A program made the translations under genes and the position numbers. A stretch of DNA of 64,000 bases from positions 1,270,863 through 1,334,862 of the forward strand of contig NZ_JAJKFK010000001.1 in NCBI RefSeq assembly GCF_021653975.1, given 5' to 3'. This stretch comes from Amycolatopsis sp. GM8. GTDB lineage: Bacteria; Actinomycetota; Actinomycetes; Mycobacteriales; Pseudonocardiaceae. This document shows, piece after piece, positions 19,570-27,007 of the stretch (position 1 is its first letter; every line of letters starts with the position of its first letter). Below the pieces are notes generated by a model, which was not told the origin of the DNA, did not search any database, and worked only from the letters and a program-made list of their open reading frames with translations.

Positions 19570-19689
19570 TCCTCCCTCAGCAGGAGCGAAAAGCATTCAC
19601 GGCGCGAATGCATCGCCGAGCGTAAAACGGACACCCCGGCGCCGGAAGCCCCCGCACTCGAACAGACCCAGCCGAAAGTAGGCCCGCGG

Positions 19690-20769
19690 TCACTCCCGGT
19701 GTTCGAGCACGTCCAGAATCTGCCTCGCCGTGACCACACCGGTCACGCGCCCCTCGTCGTCGACGACGACACCCAGCCCCGCGGGCGAGGACAGGGCGGC
19801 GTCGAGCGCACCGCGGATCGCCGTGCCCTGCTGGTACAGCGAACCTCCCGCGACGAGGTCCGCCTCCGCCAGCGAACCGTCCACAGTGGACTCGGGCGCG
19901 AGCCATCCGCGCGGGCGTCGCTCGGCGTTCACGGCCAGCCGCCAGTCCTCGACCGGGCCGGCCAGCGTCTCGCCCAGCTCGATGGTGGCGACGTCCTTCA
20001 CTTCCACCCCAGTGGAATCCACAAAGGACAGACCACGGTAGCCACGGTCCCGGCCGACGAACGAAGCGACGAAATCGTCCACCGGATAGCGCAGCACATC
20101 GGCTGGGGTGCCGTACTGCGCGAGCTTCCCGCCGACCCGCATCACGGCGATCCGGTCGCCCAGCCGGACGGCCTCGTCGATGTCGTGTGTCACGAACACG
20201 ATCGTCTTGTCCAGCCTCGACTGCAGCCGCAACAACTCGTCCTGCAGCTCCTCGCGGACGATCGGGTCGACCGCCGAGAACGGCTCGTCCATCAGCAGCA
20301 CCGGAGAATCCCCCGCGAGCGCGCGGGCGACGCCGACGCGCTGCTGCTGGCCACCGGAAAGCTGCGCGGGATAACGCTTTCCGAGCTCGGCGGGCAGGCC
20401 CACGGTGTCCAGCAGTTCGGCCGCGCGATCGCGCGCCTTCCGCCTGCCCCAGCCCGAAAGCAGCGGCACCGTCGCCACGTTGTCCAGCACCGTGCGATGC
20501 GGGAACAGGCCCGCGTTCTGGATGACGTATCCGATTCCCCGACGCAGCACGGGCGGATCGGACTCCCGGACGTCCTTGCCGTCCAGCAGCACCGCGCCGG
20601 AGGTCGGCTCGACCATCCGGTTGATCATGCGCAGCGACGTGGTCTTGCCGCAGCCCGACGGGCCGACGAGCACCGTGATCGTGCCGTCGTCGATGGTCAG
20701 ACCGAGGTCGTCGACCGCGACCGTGCCACCTGGATACCGCTTGGTGACGTGCCGGAACTCGATCCCCAC
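19690..20769 (-). CDS. Osmoprotectant (glycine betaine/choline) ABC transporter ATP-binding protein, OpuCA/ProV type
   Basis: A 359-residue protein; GTG 20769 follows GAGGAGG by 6-7 bases. It has an ATPase domain with Walker A GPSGCGKTT, Q-loop, signature LSGGQQQRVGVARAL, Walker B LLMDEPFSAVDP and H-switch VTHDIDEA, then a tandem CBS domain region to the C-terminus (ending VVTARQILDVLEH). The CBS pair is typical of OpuCA/OpuA and senses ionic strength. The transporter's permease and binding protein genes (OpuCB, OpuCC, OpuCD) are absent on both sides, so this is an orphan subunit. A strong hairpin separates it from malic enzyme upstream. Confidence 0.88.
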   Translation of the reverse strand: MGIEFRHVTKRYPGGTVAVDDLGLTIDDGTITVLVGPSGCGKTTSLRMINRMVEPTSGAVLLDGKDVRESDPPVLRRGIGYVIQNAGLFPHRTVLDNVATVPLLSGWGRRKARDRAAELLDTVGLPAELGKRYPAQLSGGQQQRVGVARALAGDSPVLLMDEPFSAVDPIVREELQDELLRLQSRLDKTIVFVTHDIDEAVRLGDRIAVMRVGGKLAQYGTPADVLRYPVDDFVASFVGRDRGYRGLSFVDSTGVEVKDVATIELGETLAGPVEDWRLAVNAERRPRGWLAPESTVDGSLAEADLVAGGSLYQQGTAIRGALDAALSSPAGLGVVVDDEGRVTGVVTARQILDVLEHRE

Positions 20770-20790
20770 GCCCGCCTCCTCACTAAGCCG

Positions 20791-20824
20791 AACGGCCGGC
20801 CTCCCGCTGGGGAGACCGGCCGTT
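20791..20824. terminator. Hairpin between malic enzyme and OpuCA-type gene
   Basis: AACGGCCGG at 20791-20799 pairs with CCGGCCGTT at 20816-20824, and CTCCC at 20801-20805 with GGGAG at 20810-20814; one C/A mismatch interrupts the stem. It lies 22 bases after the malic enzyme stop on the minus strand and ends that transcript. Confidence 0.8.
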
Positions 20825-20845
20825 CCCACAGCCTTGCGAGCAACC

Positions 20846-22045
20846 CTAGCCGGTGACGCCGTCCTCCACCGCCGCCTTCGCGACCGCGGCGGCCACTTCG
20901 GGCGCCACCCGCGGGTCGAGCGGGCTCGGCACGATCCGGTCCGGACCGAGGTCGTCCTGCGCGACGGCCACGATCGCCTCCGCCGCGGCGAGCTTCATGT
21001 TCTCCGTGATCGCCCGCGCGCCCGCGTCCAGCGCGCCCCGGAACACACCGGGGAACGCGAGCACGTTGTTGATCTGGTTCGGGAAGTCACTACGCCCGGT
21101 GGCCACGATCGCGGCGTGCCGCGCGGCCACCTCCGGATGCACCTCCGGGTCCGGATTGGACAGAGCGAACACGATCGCGTCATCCGCCATGCTGCCCAGC
21201 AGCGACCCGTCGATCGTCGCCCCGGACAGCCCGAGGAACACGTCGGCGCCCCGCAGCGCCTCGGCCAGCCCGCCCCGCAGCCCGGCCGAGTTCGTCGTCC
21301 CGGCCAGCTGCTCCTTGACCGGGTTCAGCCCGGCTCGGCCGGCGTGGATGATGCCCTTCGAGTCGAGCACCGTGATGTCGCCGATGCCCGCCTCCTGCAG
21401 GATCTTCGCGCAGGCCACCCCGGCCGCGCCGGCGCCGGAGATCACCACGCGCTGCTCGCCGATTTCCCGGCCCAGCACCAGGTTCGCCCCGCGCAGCGCA
21501 GCGAGGGTGACGATCGCGGTGCCGTGCTGGTCGTCGTGCATGACCGGGCAGTCCAGCGCCGACTTGAGCTTGTCCTCCAGCTCGAAGCAGCGCGGCGCGG
21601 AGACGTCCTCGAGGTTGACCGCGCCGAACGAGGGCCGCAGCCGCACCAGCGTCTCGACGATCTCGTCCACGTCGGTGGTGTCGAGCACCAGCGGGATCGA
21701 GTCGAGCCCGCCGAACGTCTTGAACAGCACCGACTTGCCTTCCATCACCGGCAGCGACGCGCTCGCGCCGATGTCGCCGAGGCCCAGCACGGCGGTGCCG
21801 TCGCTGACCACGACGACCAGCCGGTCGGCCCAGGTGAACCGCTTGGCGAGTGAAACGTCCTCGGCGATCGCCCGGCTCACCTTCGCCACGCCGGGCGTGT
21901 AGGCGACGGAAAGATCGCGCGGCTTGGAAATCGGCCGGATCGCCGCGACGGACAGCTTGCCGCCCTCGTGTCCGGCGAAGATCTCGGTGTCGGTGACGGG
22001 CGACGAATCGTCCTGCGCCGTGTTCGTCGTCTCGGCTTGAGTCAT
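20846..22045 (-). CDS. NAD(P)-dependent malic enzyme (short bacterial class)
   Basis: A 399-residue enzyme with ATG 22045 preceded by GGGAGGG. The malic N-terminal domain carries SVAYTPGVAKV and SDGTAVLGLGDIG (metal and malate binding, with the catalytic Lys in PVMEGKSVLFK). Asp residues in VNLEDV and CPVMHDDQHGTA bind the divalent cation. The NAD-binding domain starts at VVISGAGAAGVACAKIL (about residue 190). It decarboxylates malate to pyruvate with production of NAD(P)H, which supplies anaplerotic and reducing power. It is the short form, without the C-terminal phosphotransacetylase-like domain. The gene is monocistronic, ending at a strong hairpin. Confidence 0.95.
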   Translation of the reverse strand: MTQAETTNTAQDDSSPVTDTEIFAGHEGGKLSVAAIRPISKPRDLSVAYTPGVAKVSRAIAEDVSLAKRFTWADRLVVVVSDGTAVLGLGDIGASASLPVMEGKSVLFKTFGGLDSIPLVLDTTDVDEIVETLVRLRPSFGAVNLEDVSAPRCFELEDKLKSALDCPVMHDDQHGTAIVTLAALRGANLVLGREIGEQRVVISGAGAAGVACAKILQEAGIGDITVLDSKGIIHAGRAGLNPVKEQLAGTTNSAGLRGGLAEALRGADVFLGLSGATIDGSLLGSMADDAIVFALSNPDPEVHPEVAARHAAIVATGRSDFPNQINNVLAFPGVFRGALDAGARAITENMKLAAAEAIVAVAQDDLGPDRIVPSPLDPRVAPEVAAAVAKAAVEDGVTG

Positions 22046-22388
22046 TGTCGAATCCCTCCCGGGACTGCGAGCGGGGGACCATGGCCCCCGAATTCCCCAG
22101 TGAATACTGGCATTTGCTGCTCGGCAGCCGGGCGCGGTGGCGCCGCCTACCGGCCAGGCGTCCGGTCCGGCAGCCCTTGGTGAGGCGGCGGCCGCGGACG
22201 TGGCGGTCCCTTCAGTCTGACATCATCCGCCCGCCGGGTGCTGAGCAGGTGCGGGCGACATCACAAAAAACCCTGGTCAGGCACGGTATAACAAGACGTC
22301 CGTCCGGCTTGGTAGCACCTTCGATAACCGCCAGCCCCTCGCCCGACCACCACCCCTCAACGAAACGCTTCGCGTTACCGTGACCCCC
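22046..22388. other. Divergent spacer between malic enzyme and epimerase genes
   Basis: No convincing coding region. The left part holds the malic enzyme leader (on the minus strand). A possible minus-ten-like TATAAC occurs near 22285-22290 on the plus strand, 100 bases before the epimerase start. The sequence just before the epimerase lacks a ribosome site. Nothing else is recognised. Confidence 0.4.
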
Positions 22389-22985
22389 ATGAAGGTTCGC
22401 CAGTTGGCTATCAGCGATGCCTACGAGTTCACCCCGCGGCAGTTCCCCGATCACCGCGGCCTCTTCGTCGCGCCGTTCCAGGAGTCCACCCTCGTCGAGG
22501 CGGTCGGGCACCCGATGCGGCTGGCACAGACCAACCACAGTGTCTCCAAGCGCGGCACGATCCGCGGCGTGCACTTCGCGGACACCCCGCCGGGGCAGGC
22601 GAAGTACGTGTACTGCCCGAGCGGCGCACTGCTGGACGTGATCGTCGACCTGCGTGTCGGCTCGCCGACGTTCGGCCGCTGGGAGGCCGTCCGGCTGGAC
22701 TCGGTCGAGTTCCGCGCCGTGTACCTCGCCGAGGGCCTGGGCCACGCGTTCGTCGCACTGGCCGACGACACCGCGATGTCCTACCTCTGCTCGACCGGCT
22801 ACAACCCGGCGGGCGAGCACGGCATCACGCCGCTCGATCCCGAGCTCGGCCTGCCCTGGCCCACGGACATCGAGCCGATCCTGTCCGAAAAGGACACTCA
22901 GGCACCCACGCTCGCCGAAGCGCGGGCGGCGGGCCTCCTGCCCAGCTACGAGGCCTGCCGCGCGCACTACGCGACGCTCGGCTGA
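22389..22985 (+). CDS. dTDP-4-dehydrorhamnose 3,5-epimerase family protein (RmlC-like)
   Basis: A 198-residue cupin enzyme. ATG 22389 gives MKVRQLAISDAYEFTPRQF, the family's usual start; a GTG three codons upstream is possible. Conserved features are the RG before the strand (RGTIRGVHF, His base), QAKYVYC, the Asp of VIVDLRVGSPTFGRW, GLGHAFVAL and the substrate tyrosine region YLCSTGYNPAGEHG. It epimerises C3 and/or C5 of dTDP-4-keto-6-deoxyglucose. Genes rmlA, rmlB and rmlD and glycosyltransferases are absent from the neighbourhood, so it is isolated from any sugar cluster here. It may serve cell-wall rhamnose or a secondary-metabolite sugar; I cannot decide which. Confidence 0.88.
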   Translation: MKVRQLAISDAYEFTPRQFPDHRGLFVAPFQESTLVEAVGHPMRLAQTNHSVSKRGTIRGVHFADTPPGQAKYVYCPSGALLDVIVDLRVGSPTFGRWEAVRLDSVEFRAVYLAEGLGHAFVALADDTAMSYLCSTGYNPAGEHGITPLDPELGLPWPTDIEPILSEKDTQAPTLAEARAAGLLPSYEACRAHYATLG

Positions 22986-22992
22986 TGTCCTG

Positions 22993-23463
22993 CTACTGAG
23001 CCTTCTTCTTCGTGACCCAGATGGTGATCGTCGCCGTCACCACGGTTTTCCCGTGTTTGTCGAGAATCGTGACCGGCACGGGAAGATCGAACCCCTCGTC
23101 GCCGAACTCGGTCAGCTCCGGCAGTTCCGCGACCGCGCGCAGGCCCGTCTCCGCCTTGGCCACGTAGGCGACGGTCATCCCCTTCGGCAGCCAGCGATGG
23201 GTGGCGGGCACGGTCGCCTCGGCGAGCATGCCCATCGCGAACTCGGCGAGATTGCAGGCCGCGATCGCGTGAAAAGTCCCGATGTGGTTCCGCGCACCCC
23301 ACCAGAGCGGGCCGGTCACCTCGCAGTGACCGGGTCGCAGCTCGCGCACGGTCGGCAGCACGGTCCGGAAATAGGGCGCACGCAGGCAGACCGCGGCCGA
23401 GAACAGCTGTTTGCCACCGGGCAGCCCGGCGAGTTTCGACCATCTGGCGAGGGTCGGGGTCAT
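22993..23463 (-). CDS. DUF4442 / hotdog-fold thioesterase-like protein
   Basis: A 156-residue protein with ATG 23463 preceded by AAGGAG at good spacing. It has the features of the DUF4442 hotdog family: a helix-strand start (MTPTLARWSKLAGLPGGKQL), the HIGTFHAIAACNLAEFAMGML stretch that corresponds to the central hotdog helix, and a last strand TATITIWVTKKK. The family is related to acyl-CoA thioesterases such as PaaI/YiiD, but activity is mostly untested. It is divergent from the histidine phosphatase, and a palindrome at 23473-23496 overlaps its ribosome-binding region. It is convergent with the epimerase (7-base gap). Confidence 0.8.
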   Translation of the reverse strand: MTPTLARWSKLAGLPGGKQLFSAAVCLRAPYFRTVLPTVRELRPGHCEVTGPLWWGARNHIGTFHAIAACNLAEFAMGMLAEATVPATHRWLPKGMTVAYVAKAETGLRAVAELPELTEFGDEGFDLPVPVTILDKHGKTVVTATITIWVTKKKAQ

Positions 23464-23472
23464 GGCACACTC

Positions 23473-23496
23473 CTTTGTTACTCGTCGGTAGCAAAG
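23473..23496. promoter_or_regulatory. Palindromic operator candidate in divergent promoter region
   Basis: CTTTGTTAC at 23473-23481 and GTAGCAAAG at 23488-23496 form a 9-6-9 inverted repeat with one mismatch. It lies 10 bases from the DUF4442 start and 24 bases from the phosphatase start, just upstream of the -10-like TATCTT at 23509-23514. Position and symmetry suit a dimeric TetR- or GntR-type repressor controlling both genes. The regulator is not nearby. Confidence 0.5.
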
Positions 23497-23520
23497 CAGA
23501 GGTGCACTATCTTCGCAAGC

Positions 23521-24102
23521 GTGGAGCACGAGCTTTTCCTTCTCCGGCATGGCCAGACCGAGTGGTCGGCGAACGGCCGCCACACCGGGCGCACGGACGT
23601 CCCGCTCACCCCGGCTGGTGAGAACCAGGCGAGGGCGGCGGGGCTGACGCTCGGCACCCTGCGCAAGGGCCAGGCGCTGGTCGTGACCAGCCCGCGCCGG
23701 CGCGCGGTCCGCACGGCCGAGCTGGCCGGGCTGGTGGTCGACGAGACCACCGAGGACCTGGCCGAATGGGACTACGGCGACTACGAGGGCATCACCACCG
23801 CGGACATCCGGAAGACGGTGCCCGGCTGGACGGTGTGGTCCGGGCCCGTCCCCGGCGGGGAAAGCGCCGCCGACGTCACGGCGCGGGCCGATAAGCTCCT
23901 CGATCGGGTGCGCGCCGCGCTCGCCGAGACCGAGGTGATCCTCGTCGGGCACGGTCACTTCGGCCGGGTGCTGGTGGCCCGCTGGCTGGGCCTGCCCGCG
24001 CAGTCCGGAGTCCACTTCGGACTCGACCCGGCGGGCGTCTCGGTACTGGGCGATGAGCGGGGCGAGCCCAAGATCGAGCACCTGAACATCCCGCCGTCGT
24101 AG
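23521..24102 (+). CDS. Histidine phosphatase family protein (phosphoglycerate mutase-like)
   Basis: A 193-residue protein starting at GTG 23521. The catalytic motif LRHGQTEWS (phospho-accepting His in RHG) is at residues 8-16, and the acid/base region GHGHFGRVLVARWLG near 140-155 carries the second histidine. Other conserved parts are SPRRRAVRTAEL (Arg) and LAEWDYGDYEG (Glu). Such enzymes remove phosphate from sugars, nucleotides or phosphohistidine. A TATCTT element lies 7 bases before the GTG and there is no ribosome site, so the mRNA is probably leaderless. The gene is followed after 14 bases by a GNAT gene and likely shares its transcript. Confidence 0.9.
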   Translation: MEHELFLLRHGQTEWSANGRHTGRTDVPLTPAGENQARAAGLTLGTLRKGQALVVTSPRRRAVRTAELAGLVVDETTEDLAEWDYGDYEGITTADIRKTVPGWTVWSGPVPGGESAADVTARADKLLDRVRAALAETEVILVGHGHFGRVLVARWLGLPAQSGVHFGLDPAGVSVLGDERGEPKIEHLNIPPS

Positions 24103-24116
24103 AGAAGGTTCCCGCC

Positions 24117-24593
24117 TTGGCCGAGATCCGCCGCGTCAAAGAGTCCGATGTAGACACTCTCGTGCAGCTGGTGCACGACCTCGCCGCGTACGAGAAGGCG
24201 CCCGCGGAGTGCCGGCTGAACGCCGCCAAGCTGCACACAGCGCTGTTCGGCGAGCACCCGGCGGTCTTCGCCCACGTCGCCGAGCAGGACGGCGAGATCG
24301 TCGGGTTCGCCTTGTGGTTCCTGAACTTCTCCACCTGGCGCGGGGTGCACGGGATCTACCTCGAAGACCTGTACGTGCGGCCCGCGCTGCGTGGTTCCGG
24401 CCTCGGCAAGGCCCTGCTGGCGACCCTGGCGCGCGAATGCGTCGAGAACGGGTACCAGCGGCTGGAATGGTCGGTGCTCGACTGGAACCCGGCCACGGGC
24501 TTCTACAAGGCCCTGGGCGCCACCGCGATGGACGAGTGGACCGTCTACCGCCTCACCGACACCGCCCTCGACAACCTGGCCCGCACAGCCTGA
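24117..24593 (+). CDS. GNAT family N-acetyltransferase (diamine acetyltransferase-like)
   Basis: A 158-residue protein with TTG start at 24117 and AAGG about 9 bases upstream. Homology begins exactly here (AEIRRVKESDVDTLVQLVHDLAAYEKAP). The acetyl-CoA loop is RPALRGSGLGKALL (Q/R-x-x-G-x-G/A type) near residue 87, with the beta-4 strand GIYLEDLYV and the C-terminal WNPATGFYKALGA. The pattern is that of the spermidine/diamine acetyltransferase subgroup. The target is not predictable. Its stop lies 12 bases before a palindromic 21-bp repeat array. Confidence 0.88.
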   Translation: MAEIRRVKESDVDTLVQLVHDLAAYEKAPAECRLNAAKLHTALFGEHPAVFAHVAEQDGEIVGFALWFLNFSTWRGVHGIYLEDLYVRPALRGSGLGKALLATLARECVENGYQRLEWSVLDWNPATGFYKALGATAMDEWTVYRLTDTALDNLARTA

Positions 24594-24604
24594 CCCACAC
24601 GACC

Positions 24605-24761
24605 GTCGAACTCGCCGTCGCGAGTGTCGGAGTCGCCGTCGCGAACGTACGACTCGCGCGCCGGGGCGCCACGCCCCGCGAGTCCGACGGTCAGGACGGC
24701 GAGTCCGACGTTGGGGACGGCGAGTCCGACGTTCGGGACAGTGAGTTCGGCGTTCGGGTCA
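24605..24761. repeat. Palindromic array of 21-bp repeats (array A)
   Basis: Three units in one orientation (24605-24625, 24626-24646, 24647-24667; core GTCGGAGTCG or variants) are followed by a short GC-rich loop and four units in the opposite orientation (24678-24698, 24699-24719, 24720-24740, 24741-24761; core GCGAGTCCGAC). The two halves are complementary, so the spacer can form one long hairpin whose tip is CGGGGCG paired with CGCCCCG. The array fills the convergent spacer between the GNAT gene and the membrane-protein gene, whose stop codon lies in the last unit. The same unit occurs at 48206-48381. Confidence 0.9.
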
Positions 24762-25235
24762 GTCGTCGTGGTGGTCGCGGTCGGCGTGGCGGCCTTCGAG
24801 ACCGCCACGCTCGGCGGCGTCTTCCTCGCTCTCGCCCGGCCGCTGGCCCAGCGCCCACGCCCGCGAAGGCTGCCGGAACAGCAGCACGATGATCAGCAGG
24901 CCCAGCAGGATGACCGGCACCCCCGGCCCCGGCTGCCCGGACGGCCCGGCCAGGTACCAGCCGGCGCCGATGGTGATCAGCGCGATCACCACCCCCGGCG
25001 AGCGCGCCCACGTGTGCCCCATCCCGAGACCGGCGGCGCAGGCCAGCACCACGAGCGCGAACAGCAGGAAGAAACCCGCCTCCGCGAGGACGTTGTTGCG
25101 CGGCGCGGCGGAGCTGCCCGACGCGGCGAGCACCATGACGCCGAACCCCAGCAGGCCGAGGCCCAGCAGCGCGGTGACCAGCCCGGCGAGCCGGACCTCG
25201 CGTGGCGCGGGAGCGATCTTGTCGGTGATCGACAC
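24759..25235 (-). CDS. Small four-helix membrane protein of unknown function
   Basis: A 158-residue protein. GTG 25235 (VSITDKIAPAPREVRLAGL) is chosen because GAAGG lies 9 bases before it and because the open frame upstream is not protein-like. Four hydrophobic segments are visible, starting at about residues 17, 50, 83 and 105, each 18-22 residues long, and the C-terminal 35 residues are charged and His/Asp-rich (ending DRDHHDD). I do not recognise the family. Similar small tetraspanning proteins are common in actinomycetes. Its stop codon overlaps the terminal unit of repeat array A. Confidence 0.65.
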   Translation of the reverse strand: MSITDKIAPAPREVRLAGLVTALLGLGLLGFGVMVLAASGSSAAPRNNVLAEAGFFLLFALVVLACAAGLGMGHTWARSPGVVIALITIGAGWYLAGPSGQPGPGVPVILLGLLIIVLLFRQPSRAWALGQRPGESEEDAAERGGLEGRHADRDHHDD

Positions 25236-25497
25236 GGGAAAAACGCCTTCCACCTGCGGCCGTGACCTTGTGTGAGCACTTTCGATGGTATGCCACCCGG
25301 TCGGCCGTTTTCGAATCGCGGCCGCTCGGGTCAAGATCTGAGTGTCGTCGGCGAGCGGGCGGTCGGCCCGGGTGCACTTGTCACGACGAGCGGCACTGCG
25401 TGAACGATGGGAGGTCCCACCGGCACTCGGATCTGTTCCCGTGAGTTGGCACTCCGCACCCCACCGCAGTGACGGTGGTTGACCTACCCTGCGAGTT

Positions 25498-26412
25498 GTG
25501 CGCGCGATTCTCGTCGTCAACCCGCAAGCCACGTCGACCACGGCCGGTGGCCGCGATGTGCTGGCCCATGCGCTGGCCAGCCAGATGAAACTCGAGGTGG
25601 TCGAAACCGACTACCGCGGGCATGCGCTGGCCGTGGCGCGCAGCGCGGTACGAGACGGCATCGACCTGGTCGTCGCGCACGGCGGTGACGGGACGGTCAA
25701 CGAGGTCGTCAACGGGATGCTCACGGACGGGCCCACGAACCGGACCGCGCTCGGCGTGGTCCCCGGCGGCTCGGCGAACGTCTTCGCGCGCGCGTTGGGT
25801 ATCTCCCGGGACCCGGTCGAGGCCACCCACCAGCTGCTGCGGGCCGTCGAGGACGGGCAGAGCCGGTCGGTGGGGCTGGGCAGGGCCGACGAGCGCTGGT
25901 TCACCTTCAACGCCGGCCTCGGCTGGGACGCCGACGTCGTGGCGGCCGTCGCCGACCGGCGCGGCAAGCAGACGAACGCCCTGCTGTACATGCGCTCCGC
26001 CGTCGCCTGCTACTTCAACCCGCCGCGCGGCAAGGAACCGCTGACGCTGCACATCCCCGGCGAGGACCCGGTCGAGGTGCGCACGGCGTTCATCTCCAAC
26101 ACCGATCCCTGGAGCTACCTCGGCCCGCGCCCGGTGCGCTTCAACACGGGCACGTCGTTCGAGACCGGCCTCGGCCTGTTCGCGCTGCGCACCCTGAGCC
26201 TGTGGACCGTTTACCGGCACGTGCGGCAGTCGCTGCGGTCGGAGGCGAAGCACCGCGGGCGGAATCTGGTGCGTCATGACGATCTCGCGAAGCTCCGGAT
26301 CGAGGCGCCGCACCCGGTGAACTTCCAGGTGGACGGCGATCCGGTGGGCCGGCGCAGCCAGGTCGAATTCGTCAGCGTCCCACACGCGCTGAGCGTGCTC
26401 ATCGGCGGGTGA
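25498..26412 (+). CDS. Diacylglycerol/lipid kinase family protein (YegS/DagK-like)
   Basis: A 304-residue lipid kinase. GTG 25498 begins VRAILVVNPQATSTT, the typical phosphate-binding opening, and the catalytic GGDGTVNEVVNGM motif is near residues 61-73. The C-terminal domain holds the second conserved block (VDGDPVGRRSQVEFVSVPHAL). It phosphorylates diacylglycerol or a related lipid to phosphatidic acid at the membrane and so feeds phospholipid synthesis. TACCCT lies about 8 bases before the GTG with no ribosome site, which suggests a leaderless transcript. It is followed by whiB1, the same order as in mycobacteria. Confidence 0.88.
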   Translation: MRAILVVNPQATSTTAGGRDVLAHALASQMKLEVVETDYRGHALAVARSAVRDGIDLVVAHGGDGTVNEVVNGMLTDGPTNRTALGVVPGGSANVFARALGISRDPVEATHQLLRAVEDGQSRSVGLGRADERWFTFNAGLGWDADVVAAVADRRGKQTNALLYMRSAVACYFNPPRGKEPLTLHIPGEDPVEVRTAFISNTDPWSYLGPRPVRFNTGTSFETGLGLFALRTLSLWTVYRHVRQSLRSEAKHRGRNLVRHDDLAKLRIEAPHPVNFQVDGDPVGRRSQVEFVSVPHALSVLIGG

Positions 26413-26547
26413 GGGCCCGCGGAGTGATCGTTCGGGGCAAAGTGCAAGTTGCCGTTCGTCGACACACAAGCCCCGTTTACCGCACCGTCCTTTCCGTCCA
26501 GTGGCCGTTTCGGAGAGAAACCGCAGGTCAGCAGCGTCGCTCGACCA

Positions 26548-26563
26548 GGTGAGCTGACTCACC
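26548..26563. promoter_or_regulatory. CRP/GlxR-type palindrome upstream of whiB1
   Basis: GGTGAGCTGACTCACC is a perfect 16-bp palindrome of the form GTGA-N6-TCAC, the core of the cAMP receptor protein consensus. It lies 121 bases before the whiB1 start. In M. tuberculosis whiB1 is known to be controlled by the CRP homologue Rv3676, so a conserved cAMP input is likely here. Confidence 0.6.
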
Positions 26564-26683
26564 GATCTCCAGAAAACCCTTGTCGAACGCGTGTCTTCGT
26601 GAAAGCATTCACAAGCACCCAAAAAAACGACCGCCATGACGACTGTGGCGCATCACACTGCGCCCTTTAGAAGGAGCTCACCG

Positions 26684-26929
26684 ATGGACTGGCGCCACGA
26701 CGCGGCCTGCCGAGACGAGGACCCCGAGCTGTTCTTCCCTGTAGGGAACAGCGGTCCCGCTCTGCTTCAGGTCGCCGAGGCGAAGGCCGTTTGCCACCGC
26801 TGCACCGCAGCGTCCGACTGCCTGGCCTGGGCTTTGGCCAGCGGGCAGGACGCCGGTGTCTGGGGCGGTATGAGCGAAGACGAGCGCCGCTCCCTCAAGC
26901 GTCGCCGCGCTCACTCCGGTATCCGCTGA
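26684..26929 (+). CDS. whiB1: WhiB1-type iron-sulfur transcriptional regulator
   Basis: An 81-residue protein; ATG 26684 has AAGGAG 7 bases upstream and the frame before it lacks family resemblance. The four [4Fe-4S] ligands are C9, C37, C40 and C46 (AACRDED, AVCHRC, SDC), followed by GVWGGMSEDERR, the turn that contacts sigma factor, and a basic KRRR tail for DNA. Near identity of the first 30 residues to mycobacterial WhiB1 supports the name. WhiB1 binds the main sigma factor, is essential in M. tuberculosis and reacts with nitric oxide. The 5' region of about 270 bases carries a CRP-type site. Confidence 0.96.
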   Translation: MDWRHDAACRDEDPELFFPVGNSGPALLQVAEAKAVCHRCTAASDCLAWALASGQDAGVWGGMSEDERRSLKRRRAHSGIR

Positions 26930-26960
26930 CTTCGCGGATCAAGGCAAGCTTTTCGCCTTC

Positions 26961-26998
26961 AACGGGCGCTGGACACTATTCGTGTACCAGCGCCCGTT
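26961..26998. terminator. Bidirectional hairpin between whiB1 and pdtaS
   Basis: AACGGGCGCTGG at 26961-26972 pairs with CCAGCGCCCGTT at 26987-26998 (12 bp, 14-base loop), followed on the plus strand by TTGTTT. It lies in the convergent spacer and can end both transcripts. Confidence 0.85.
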
Positions 26999-27007
26999 TT
27001 GTTTGCC

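Noticed and set aside
22389..22985. Part of a deoxysugar biosynthetic cluster
   Set aside because: No other sugar nucleotide, glycosyltransferase or polyketide gene is nearby.
22993..24081. A 362-residue minus-strand protein covering the phosphatase gene
   Set aside because: Only the last 156 codons (from ATG 23463, with a good ribosome site) resemble a protein family; the rest is antisense to the phosphatase.
24605..24761. CRISPR array
   Set aside because: Units are contiguous with no unique spacers, change orientation in the middle, and no cas genes are present.
24545..24808. Minus-strand frame across array A with repeated VPNVGLA-type residues
   Set aside because: Same cause as for array B; it is antisense to GNAT and has no start signal.
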